64,000 bases of DNA from NCBI RefSeq assembly GCF_014836495.1, contig NZ_JACSQT010000013.1, forward strand, positions 1-64,000, given 5' to 3'. The first letter of the stretch is position 1, and every line of letters starts with the position of its first letter. A program made the translations under genes and the position numbers. This document shows positions 1-6,698 of this stretch, piece by piece. Source of the DNA: Cytobacillus stercorigallinarum (lineage in GTDB: Bacteria; Bacillota; Bacilli; Bacillales; Cytobacillaceae). A model generated the notes under the pieces. The model searched no databases. It saw nothing but the letters and a program-made list of their open reading frames with translations, and had not been told where the DNA came from.

Positions 1-91
1 GATAAATCAGCTTTTTTAGAATTACGCTTGACGTTTTATGTTCGTTCAGTTTTCAAAGAACAATCTCGTTCGCTTCAGAAGCGACTTTATT
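1..91 (-). other. 5' leader of an rRNA operon (16S gene lies outside the window)
   Basis: Read on the minus strand, this stretch contains the CTTTGAAAACTGAAC motif (about positions 45-59) that is typical of the leader just upstream of 16S rRNA in Bacillus, preceded by a short hairpin (TCGCTTC/GAAGCGA, about 70-84). The mature 16S sequence itself is not present, so it should begin beyond position 1. The call follows from the motif, the tandem promoters upstream and the fact that pdaB neighbours an rrn operon in B. subtilis. Confidence 0.8.
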
Positions 92-120
92 AATTTAACA
101 TCTCAGTTCGTTTTTGTCAA
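92..120 (-). promoter_or_regulatory. rRNA operon promoter P2
   Basis: On the minus strand there is a perfect -35 TTGACA (115-120), a 17-base spacer and a -10 TAAATT (92-97). It sits about 92 bases downstream of a second promoter, the tandem arrangement usual for Bacillus rrn operons. Confidence 0.75.
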
Positions 121-183
121 CAACTTTTTTGTTTTTTATTTAAAAAGTTTTTAGTAGTTGATGTCACTAACGACTGCTTTAAT

Positions 184-213
184 ATAATAACACCATATCT
201 TTTAAAACGTCAA
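184..213 (-). promoter_or_regulatory. rRNA operon promoter P1
   Basis: On the minus strand: -35 TTGACG (208-213), an 18-base spacer and -10 TATTAT (184-189). It is the upstream member of the tandem pair. The -35 box overlaps the stop region of the small ORF at 210-449, so transcription of that ORF would run straight into the rrn promoter. Confidence 0.65.
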
Positions 214-449
214 TGACTTTTTTTCATTTTTTTATTCTTTTTTTCATTTAATTTATAATGAGCATATTCATGTGCTGGAACAACCCTTTTGAATAAGCTT
301 AAAAGAATCTCATATTTCTCCTTCATTGCAACTTTAACGACATCTGCAATTCGCTCATCTTCTAAATCGAACAAAATTTCATCCATCTCTCTCTTTAATA
401 AGTATTCAATTTCTTGTTGTTCTTTTCCATTTAGTAATAACCCGATCAA
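210..449 (-). CDS. conserved-looking hypothetical protein next to the rrn operon
   Basis: I do not recognise a named family. The product is a small (79 aa) charged soluble protein with a central acidic helix (EMDEILFDLEDERI) and a Lys-rich tail, with no signal peptide or membrane segment. The longest reading frame starts at a GTG at 461, but the AGAGAGGGTGG Shine-Dalgarno-like stretch fits a TTG start at 449 better. It lies between pdaB (opposite strand) and the rRNA promoters, a slot where bacilli often carry a small ORF. Codon use looks coding, but the function is unknown. Confidence 0.6.
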   Translation of the reverse strand: MIGLLLNGKEQQEIEYLLKREMDEILFDLEDERIADVVKVAMKEKYEILLSLFKRVVPAHEYAHYKLNEKKNKKMKKSH

Positions 450-587
450 CGATTGTTCCACCCTCTCTTTGACAAGCTATCAATATATTACCCATCCCCA
501 CTCTTTTTATAATAATAAATTCATCATGTTTTTAATTTTTTTTGCATAGATATAGGACAAGGATGTATTAGGACGAGGTGAAAAAGA

Positions 588-1340
588 ATGAAGATCTTTT
601 ATGTATTTCATGCAAAGAGATTAAAACAAATGATTTTAATTTTGGTGGCAGCATTTTTCACAGCCATGTTTATGTTTATGGAAACAACGATTCATTTACC
701 TGTTTTTTCTACAAAAGACGCCCCGAAGGCATTATATAAAGGGGAGAAAGGAGTGGCTCTCACTTTTAATATTGGTTGGGGCGATGAAAAGGCTGAGCCT
801 ATTTTAGACTTATTAAAAAAAGAAAACGTGACTTCTGCGACATTTTTCTTATCAGGCTCATGGGCTGAGAGCCACCCTGATATTGTCGAACGTATTGTTA
901 AATCTGGATATGAAATCGGTATACTAGGCTATAATTACGAAGACTATACAGAGCTAGAAGAGGATAAAATCAGACAAGATTTAGCTAGAGCACAAACCGC
1001 GTTTGCTAAGTTAAATATTAAGGATATTAAATATGTTAGGCCACCTACTGGTCACTTTGATAAAAAAACCTTAGCAGCCGCCAAACAATTAGGCTATACA
1101 GTCGTTCATTGGAGTTTAGATTCTAAAGACTGGACAAATCCGGGTACAGATAAAATTATTCAAAAAGTACTCGAAGCTGAAAATGGAGAAATTGTGCTGA
1201 TGCATGCATCTGATTCCGTGAAACAAACATCCAAAGCATTGCCTTCAATCCTAAATGGGTTCAAAAAGGAACAGCTTGAGCTAGTAACGATTTCAGAAAT
1301 GATGGCCAATGCCAATGCAACGACAGAAGAAATTAATTAA
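588..1340 (+). CDS. pdaB: PdaB-type polysaccharide deacetylase-like sporulation protein
   Basis: The product (250 aa; B. subtilis PdaB is about 254) has an N-terminal membrane/signal segment (about residues 14-32) and a NodB homology domain (about 55-235), with the family hallmarks WGDEKA, ATFFLS, RPPTGHF and the C-terminal ILMHASDS-like block. PdaB is needed late in sporulation for spore and cortex integrity. The metal-binding His pair of active deacetylases is not visible (GYNYEDY stands there), as in other PdaB proteins. In addition, the usual catalytic Asp of TFD is Asn here (TFNIGWGD). A GAGGTG ribosome site precedes the ATG. The gene converges on kbaA with a shared terminator. Confidence 0.93.
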   Translation: MKIFYVFHAKRLKQMILILVAAFFTAMFMFMETTIHLPVFSTKDAPKALYKGEKGVALTFNIGWGDEKAEPILDLLKKENVTSATFFLSGSWAESHPDIVERIVKSGYEIGILGYNYEDYTELEEDKIRQDLARAQTAFAKLNIKDIKYVRPPTGHFDKKTLAAAKQLGYTVVHWSLDSKDWTNPGTDKIIQKVLEAENGEIVLMHASDSVKQTSKALPSILNGFKKEQLELVTISEMMANANATTEEIN

Positions 1341-1344
1341 ATAA

Positions 1345-1379
1345 CAAAAAAGTCGCCTGCTTAAACAGACGACTTTTTT
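1345..1379. terminator. bidirectional terminator between pdaB and kbaA
   Basis: AAAAAAGTCG and CGACTTTTTT arms enclose a CTG/CAG extension with one mismatch. Runs of A on one side and T on the other let it act on both the plus-strand pdaB and the minus-strand kbaA transcripts; it overlaps the kbaA stop. Confidence 0.8.
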
Positions 1380-2002
1380 GCTTGTAATCTTTCTCTTTGA
1401 CGGGCTGATTCTGCATTATATTTTGGTAACACCAGTAATTGATAAGCATTACAAATGATTAAAGGGAGAACCATTAACCATAACCAGCTTTCTTCGTTTA
1501 CCCTTAATACCGGCACCCATTCAATCGTTGTCACGACCACCATAAAGAACAATGCTGGTACAAAAGCATGTTTATTCGTAGTGGATACTTTTAAAGCTGC
1601 AATAACTAGACCAGCTATTAAAACAACACTTGCAAGACCCAAATAAGGGAGAATACTATCTCCTGTATCCGCAAAAGCTTTATAACGGAAGTACACTAAA
1701 TCAAATAGTACAAATAAAATCAACACAATTTGCACAGCATTCCATAGTTGATGAGACTTAAATATACCCAATCCAAAACGATGCACTGTTAAATATGCGA
1801 AAAATCCCATTTGACTAATAATACTAAAAATTAAACCGACACCGAATAACCAAAAAAGAACAGATAGTATTTCCAACCCATCAAAATTGGTAAATAAATG
1901 AGAAAATTCATTCCAACGCACGACAAAACCAATAACCCCTGTTGCAACGCCACCGACAAGTAATGTGGTTATAAAAAATTTGATCCAAGCTCGGCTAGTC
2001 AA
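1361..2002 (-). CDS. kbaA: KbaA, KinB-signalling pathway activation protein
   Basis: This is an integral membrane protein of about 213 aa with six hydrophobic segments and the conserved block LFWLFGVGLIFSIISQMGFFAYLTVHR-type core that identifies KbaA. In B. subtilis KbaA is needed for activation of the sensor kinase KinB in the sporulation phosphorelay. The open frame extends upstream to a TTG at 2047, but the TTG at 2002 gives MTSRAWIKFF, aligning with the start of B. subtilis KbaA, and has GGGGGA upstream. I prefer that start. Its position between gerD and pdaB matches B. subtilis. Confidence 0.9.
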   Translation of the reverse strand: MTSRAWIKFFITTLLVGGVATGVIGFVVRWNEFSHLFTNFDGLEILSVLFWLFGVGLIFSIISQMGFFAYLTVHRFGLGIFKSHQLWNAVQIVLILFVLFDLVYFRYKAFADTGDSILPYLGLASVVLIAGLVIAALKVSTTNKHAFVPALFFMVVVTTIEWVPVLRVNEESWLWLMVLPLIICNAYQLLVLPKYNAESARQRERLQAKKSSV

Positions 2003-2083
2003 TTCCTTTTCCCCCATAACGTTATTATCACTTAATGATTGTACCAAATCTTTACTTGAAAAATCTAGGCAATCCGCAATTTA

Positions 2084-2114
2084 CGCATAATATTGACAGA
2101 TTTTCTTCATTCTA
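2084..2114 (+). promoter_or_regulatory. candidate sigma-G-type promoter of gerD
   Basis: CGCATA (2084-2089), an 18-base spacer and CATTCTA (2108-2114) resemble the forespore sigma-G consensus (TGAATA / CATACTA). gerD is a forespore gene in B. subtilis, which fits. This is a motif reading only. Confidence 0.4.
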
Positions 2115-2150
2115 TTAGTACGGGATATTTATTTTAGGAGGCAGTTTAAC

Positions 2151-2801
2151 ATGAAAAAAAGCCTTTTTATTATTCCATTGCTCCTCATTCTAACCTTAAC
2201 AGCATGTTCGCAATCAGGTAATGAGCATATGGACTATGATCAAACGAAGAAAATGATTGTAGATATACTAAAAACGGATGACGGAAAACAAGCATTACAA
2301 GACTTAATGGCAGATGAAAAAATAAAACAGCAACTAGTAATGGACCAGAATATGGTGACAGAGACAATCGAGAGTACGCTGACATCAGATAAAGGCACAG
2401 AGTTTTGGAAAAAGTCCTTTGAAGACCCAGCATTTGCTGAAACAATGGCTAAAAGCATGAAATCAGAGAATGAAGAGTTACTCAAGGACTTAATGAAGGA
2501 TCCAGATTATCAAAAAATGATGATGGACATTCTAAAGGATCCCGAAATGGAGAAAGAATTAACAGAAGTGATGAAAAGCCAAGCATTTAGGGAGCATTTG
2601 CAAACAGTCATTACTGAAACCTTTGAAAGCCCGCTGTTTAAGGCAAAATTACAAGATGTTCTTATGAAAGCAGCCGAAGAATCACAATCAGGTAAATCAG
2701 GTAAAGAAGGCGGCGGCGGTAGCGAAGGTGGTGGCGGTGAACAAGGCGGTGAGGGAGAAGGCGGCCAAGAAGGTGGCGGTGAACAAGGTTCTGGAGAGTA
2801 A
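2151..2801 (+). CDS. gerD: GerD spore germination lipoprotein
   Basis: The precursor (216 aa) has a lipoprotein signal ending in the lipobox LTAC-S (Cys about residue 19), then a helical body with repeated DPxxxxxM-type segments (EDPAFAETM, KDPDYQKMM, KDPEMEKEL) typical of GerD. In bacilli GerD is an inner spore membrane lipoprotein required for nutrient germination through GerA-type receptors, forming the germinosome cluster. The last ~36 residues are an unusually long Gly/Glu/Gln-rich low-complexity tail; B. subtilis GerD is shorter (about 185 aa). The start ATG has an AGGAGG site. Confidence 0.92.
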   Translation: MKKSLFIIPLLLILTLTACSQSGNEHMDYDQTKKMIVDILKTDDGKQALQDLMADEKIKQQLVMDQNMVTETIESTLTSDKGTEFWKKSFEDPAFAETMAKSMKSENEELLKDLMKDPDYQKMMMDILKDPEMEKELTEVMKSQAFREHLQTVITETFESPLFKAKLQDVLMKAAEESQSGKSGKEGGGGSEGGGGEQGGEGEGGQEGGGEQGSGE

Positions 2802-2806
2802 TATAA

Positions 2807-2842
2807 AGAAAGCATTTGGATTTAACATCCAAATGCTTTTCT
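2807..2842. terminator. bidirectional terminator between gerD and salA
   Basis: A 13-base perfect stem (AAAGCATTTGGAT / ATCCAAATGCTTT) with a 5-base loop and A/T runs on both sides serves two convergent genes. Confidence 0.85.
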
Positions 2843-2844
2843 TA

Positions 2845-3894
2845 TTATGCTTTTTCAATTACTTGTTGTGCAATTTCTGTATAGATTTTTCCTAAACGAT
2901 GATCTGCGTCATAAATAGATGGGGCGAAATCTTCTTCGCTCCAATCAGGCTGTTGCAGTGGTAATTGACCAATTACCTCTGTTCTTAGTTCTTCTGCAAG
3001 TTTTTCTCCGCCACCATGACCGAAGACATATTCTTTTTCACCCGTAACTTTACTTTCAAAGAAAGCCATATTTTCAATTACACCTAAGATTTCATGTTCA
3101 GTACGAATAGCCATCGCACCCGCACGAGCGGCAACAAAAGCGGCTGTAGGGTGAGGCGTAGTCACGATGATTTCCTTACATGAAGGAAGCATTGTATGAA
3201 CATCTAACGCCACATCACCTGTTCCTGGTGGTAAATCTAATAGAAGATAATCAAGATCTCCCCATTCTACTTCATTAAAGAAGCTATTGAGCATTTTACC
3301 AAGCATTGGACCTCTCCAAATAATTGGTGCATTGTCCTCTACAAAGAAGCCCATAGAAATAACCTTCACACCAAAACGTTCAACAGGAATAATTCGCTCC
3401 CCTCGCACTACAGGGCGCTTCATAATACCCATCATATCAGGAACACTAAACCCATAAATATCTGCATCTACTAGACCGACTTTCTTTCCTTGCCTAGCAA
3501 GAGCGACCGCCATATTGACAGATACCGTTGATTTCCCAACGCCACCTTTACCACTAGCAATAGCAATAAATTTCGTTTTACTATTCGGTGATAATAGACC
3601 TTTATCTTCTTCAGGCATTGCTTGTCTATGTTTTTCTAGTGTTTCAGCCGGAAGTTCATTAAAACGGATACCCACGGATTCTGCTCCTGCTGCTTTAATT
3701 CGATTCACAATCTCCGTTTGCAATTGCAATTGTTCAGCTGTCGCAGTCTTAGCGATCAATATTTTTACACTGACGTGAGCCTTCTCCTCTTTTACTTTAA
3801 TCTCTTCAATCGCTTGAAGTTCCCCGAGTGTTTTATGTAAAAAAGGTTCTTGTAAGCCTTCAATGGCTTCTCTTACTTTTTGTTCTGTAATCAT
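2845..3894 (-). CDS. salA: SalA, Mrp/ApbC-family P-loop ATPase
   Basis: The product (349 aa; B. subtilis SalA 352) has an N-terminal MIP18/DUF59 domain (about 1-85) followed by an Mrp-type P-loop domain with deviant Walker A SGKGGVGKST (about residue 114) and the Mrp signature LLLDLPPGTGDVAL. Mrp proteins act as Fe-S cluster carriers in many bacteria; in B. subtilis SalA is also described as a regulator that represses scoC. The CxxC pair expected for a cluster-bridging Mrp dimer is not seen. It lies between cwlD and gerD as in B. subtilis. Confidence 0.92.
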   Translation of the reverse strand: MITEQKVREAIEGLQEPFLHKTLGELQAIEEIKVKEEKAHVSVKILIAKTATAEQLQLQTEIVNRIKAAGAESVGIRFNELPAETLEKHRQAMPEEDKGLLSPNSKTKFIAIASGKGGVGKSTVSVNMAVALARQGKKVGLVDADIYGFSVPDMMGIMKRPVVRGERIIPVERFGVKVISMGFFVEDNAPIIWRGPMLGKMLNSFFNEVEWGDLDYLLLDLPPGTGDVALDVHTMLPSCKEIIVTTPHPTAAFVAARAGAMAIRTEHEILGVIENMAFFESKVTGEKEYVFGHGGGEKLAEELRTEVIGQLPLQQPDWSEEDFAPSIYDADHRLGKIYTEIAQQVIEKA

Positions 3895-4035
3895 CTATCC
3901 TACACCCCTTTAAAATCGTTTCTTCATTAGAATAACTCTAATTGTCATTCTAACACATATTAGAATATCAGTCTTATACAATGCCTAAAATATCTTAAAG
4001 ATCTATTTGTATAAATGTTTAAAATTTCCACCAAA

Positions 4036-4066
4036 TAAAAACACGAACAAATTTTTGTCCGCGTTT
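4036..4066 (-). terminator. terminator of cwlD
   Basis: On the minus strand a 13-base imperfect stem (AAACGCGGACAAA with TTTGTTCGTGTTT, two G-U pairs) is followed by a T-rich run; it overlaps the cwlD stop codon. Confidence 0.65.
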
Positions 4067-4784
4067 AATCTTCTATCACAATTTCTTTCTCATTAGAGTA
4101 ATGGCGCATTATGCCATTGTAAATGGAGGCTGCTATTTTATTTTGATAATCGTCACTTTGAAGTAAGGTCCGCTCGTTTTGATTAGAGAGGAAACCAACT
4201 TCTACAAGGACACCAGGTTTTTTCGAATGATCAAGAATATAGACATTTTTTAATTCCTTTGCCCGTCTTGTCGTATTCTCTAAGTTGGCGATGAGTTCAT
4301 CTTGGATAAATTTAGCCGCTCGTGCATTCCCATCTATATGAGAAGCAAAAAAGGTTTGGGCTCCTCTCCATTTTGGAGAAGGGATTGAATTCAAATGGAC
4401 ACTTACGTAAAAATCAGCATCACTATGATTAATCATATTTAAGCGTTTTTTCAAATCCTCTACTTTTCGCCTACTATACCCTTTAGTATCTTCTGCGGCT
4501 AAGTCTCTATCATCTTCGCGTGTCATCATTACTACGGCCCCTTGTTCTTGAAGGTAATCACGTAGCTTCAAAGAAACTTCTAGAGAAATATCTTTCTCCA
4601 AAACATTTCCATTATCTGCTCCACCATCCGGACCGCCGTGACCAGGGTCAAGAAGGATAACCTTTCCCGATAAAGGAAGATTCCAAGCATTCCAAGAATC
4701 ATCTTCAGAAAAGTCATATTGCAAAATAAAGAATAAAATAGCCAGTCCAGTTATAAAACCAATTACTTTTAATTTCTTCCTCAC
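4065..4784 (-). CDS. cwlD: CwlD, germination-specific N-acetylmuramoyl-L-alanine amidase
   Basis: The product (239 aa) has an N-terminal signal/anchor (about residues 6-24) and an Amidase_3 domain with zinc ligands visible in LDPGHGGPDGG (His), the Glu after VLEKD, and VSVHLN (His), plus the catalytic Glu in VLVEVGFLSN. CwlD removes peptide side chains from muramic acid so that muramic-delta-lactam can be made in the spore cortex, the mark read by cortex-lytic enzymes at germination. It starts with GTG behind GGGGAGTGG. Neighbours ybaK and salA are as in B. subtilis. Confidence 0.94.
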   Translation of the reverse strand: MRKKLKVIGFITGLAILFFILQYDFSEDDSWNAWNLPLSGKVILLDPGHGGPDGGADNGNVLEKDISLEVSLKLRDYLQEQGAVVMMTREDDRDLAAEDTKGYSRRKVEDLKKRLNMINHSDADFYVSVHLNSIPSPKWRGAQTFFASHIDGNARAAKFIQDELIANLENTTRRAKELKNVYILDHSKKPGVLVEVGFLSNQNERTLLQSDDYQNKIAASIYNGIMRHYSNEKEIVIED

Positions 4785-4850
4785 CGATTTACCACTCCCC
4801 GCTCGTCCTCACAAATATATATATGGGACAAGGAGAGTGATTAGAACGAT

Positions 4851-5294
4851 TTAATGCAGTCTTAATTTATGCCTTTTTCGGCCATTTTGAAACCCTTCCA
4901 TCCACCAACTGTAAATGTACTGTTCGCAACTGTAGAATAGGGATTCACTATAAATCCCTTCTTCATTTTGCGCCCAATATAAGAAAAAATGATATAGGGT
5001 ATTCGTAAAATGTGTAAGTTCTTCTTTACATCTATGTTGTACGGCAGTAGCCGTCTCACCACTCGTACCAAAATGACTATAATGTGCGCCTAAAAGATAC
5101 GCTTCGATTGCCATATCATAACAAGCTTCCTCGATTCCCGCATGGTTCATTAAACTTGTTAACAAACGAGATGATCCGAATAAACGCTTCACTTGTTCTT
5201 TTAAATCCTTTACTGAGATTTCCTTAAGCACTGACTTTTCATATTTTAACTGCTTCTCTCGCCGTTTATCTTCAAATGTTGTAATAAGTGTCAC
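4851..5294 (-). CDS. ybaK: YbaK-family protein (DUF2521)
   Basis: The product (147 aa) is the length of B. subtilis YbaK and begins with the same type of ITTFxxKRREKQLKYEKxVLKE segment. It looks soluble, with a C-terminal basic stretch (GRKRHKLRLH). Function is unknown; the identification rests on sequence flavour, size and its fixed place before cwlD. In B. subtilis the upstream neighbours are rpsI and ybaJ; here ybaJ is absent and rpsI lies 20 kb away. Confidence 0.8.
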   Translation of the reverse strand: MTLITTFEDKRREKQLKYEKSVLKEISVKDLKEQVKRLFGSSRLLTSLMNHAGIEEACYDMAIEAYLLGAHYSHFGTSGETATAVQHRCKEELTHFTNTLYHFFLYWAQNEEGIYSESLFYSCEQYIYSWWMEGFQNGRKRHKLRLH

Positions 5295-5342
5295 TTGTTT
5301 TCACCTCTATCTCTATTCTTTAACTTCCTGTATAGAGGCATA

Positions 5343-5368
5343 CAAAAAGCAGCGGAGATTTCCGCTGC
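5343..5368 (-). terminator. terminator of proC
   Basis: A perfect 8-base stem GCAGCGGA/TCCGCTGC with a 4-base loop is followed on the minus strand by TTTTTG, just past the proC stop. Confidence 0.85.
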
Positions 5369-5384
5369 CAATTTTTCCACCATA

Positions 5385-6221
5385 TTAATGTGGGACTTTT
5401 TCTAACTCTTCTCTAATTTCCTTCGAACGGGCGGCAGCATGTTGAACAGCTTCGGAAATCGCTTCCCCGCCGTGATGTGCTTTTAGTGCTTCGACACCCG
5501 AATGCGTTGTACCATTAGGTGACGTCACTCTCTCACGTAAAACAATCGGTGATTCGCCTTTTTCCAGAACCATTTTTGCTGCTCCATAGATCGTTTGAGC
5601 AATGATTTTCCTTGCTTTTTTTGCTTCTAACCCTTGTTCTACACCCACCTTCTCCATCTCTTCCATTAGATAGTAGAAGTAGGCAGGGCCACTCCCGGCA
5701 AGACCTGTGAAAACATCCATCTGCTCTTCTTCGATGACAAATACTTCACCCATGCAAGCAAGTAAATCTTTCACATCTCTCTCATGTCGCTTCTGAGTAT
5801 AAGAACCGAGAGACATCGCTGTAGCTGATTCTTGAATCATGCTAGAGGTATTTGGCATCACACGAATGACTTGTTGCTCATCGTTCAGCTTCTCTTCCAT
5901 ATAGGAAGTAGAAATACCCGCTAATACAGAAACAACCACTTGATCAGGTCTAATTTTATCTTTTAAAAAGGCAAGGGCTTCTTCTGCACCATATGGTTTC
6001 ATTGCCATAATAAAATAATCAACTTCTTCATACGGTAAATCTTTTTGTAACATCGTATGAACTCCGTATCTTTCCTTTATTTCTGTCAACCGATCCCCAT
6101 TGAATTTATTCGTTACATAAATTTGCTGTGCTGATACCTTCTCCGCATGAACCATTCCTGAAATCATTGACTCTGCCATTGAACCTGCACCAAAGAAAGC
6201 CACTGTCTTATTCTCTAACAT
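5385..6221 (-). CDS. proC: pyrroline-5-carboxylate reductase
   Basis: The product (278 aa) catalyses the last step of proline synthesis, NAD(P)H reduction of 1-pyrroline-5-carboxylate. It has the N-terminal Rossmann motif FFGAGSMAESM and the C-terminal P5CR signature around AGSGPAYFYYLMEEM and RERVTSPNGTTHSGVEAL. A TAAGGAG site precedes the ATG. It is monocistronic by layout, with its own terminator and a candidate promoter about 60-90 bases upstream. B. subtilis has several paralogues (proG, proH, proI); which one this matches cannot be decided by eye. Confidence 0.93.
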   Translation of the reverse strand: MLENKTVAFFGAGSMAESMISGMVHAEKVSAQQIYVTNKFNGDRLTEIKERYGVHTMLQKDLPYEEVDYFIMAMKPYGAEEALAFLKDKIRPDQVVVSVLAGISTSYMEEKLNDEQQVIRVMPNTSSMIQESATAMSLGSYTQKRHERDVKDLLACMGEVFVIEEEQMDVFTGLAGSGPAYFYYLMEEMEKVGVEQGLEAKKARKIIAQTIYGAAKMVLEKGESPIVLRERVTSPNGTTHSGVEALKAHHGGEAISEAVQHAAARSKEIREELEKVPH

Positions 6222-6654
6222 TTACACGAACACTCCTTAAAAGTTGTGTCTTCGTTTCCGTACTTTTTTCAACGTTATCTATCTTAACATGTCACTATTG
6301 AGAATCAAGGGGTAACGATTAAGTCATAAGGATATGAGCGAGATAGTGAAAGAAAGCGGTACCATTCAAATCCTGATGTCCTCTAACCTTGCTCAACCGT
6401 CTGTATGCAGGCTCAATCTTGAATATCGTGTTTTCATCTTTGTTTTAAAGAAGGAAAAATACTTCAATCGTAGGTTCATTCTTTTTTCTTGAATCATAAG
6501 GGATTGGGAAGAACATTTATGATGTGATTACGTTGATAGATATATGCCACATAATCGATGCAACTGCTTAAAAAACAATTACAAAAAGAGCTACTGTCTC
6601 CACTCCCTATAAAATTATCGCCACCAACTAGCCCTGTTCTGTATGATGACAAAT
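6222..6654. other. intergenic region, no gene seen
   Basis: Between proC and the YhgE/Pip gene. The proC-proximal part (about 6280-6309) carries a plausible minus-strand sigma-A promoter (TTGATT / AAGATA-like). The rest is AT-rich without a supported ORF: a 70-codon minus-strand frame at 6494-6706 runs through the YhgE terminator and has no convincing coding character. Confidence 0.5.
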
Positions 6655-6693
6655 CAAAAAAAAGCTTTTCGCCACAAGAAGTGACAAAAAGCT
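6655..6693 (-). terminator. terminator of the YhgE/Pip gene
   Basis: On the minus strand an imperfect 13-base stem (AGCTTTTTGTCAC with GTGGCGAAAAGCT) is followed by a run of eight T. Confidence 0.8.
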
Positions 6694-6698
6694 CTTTA

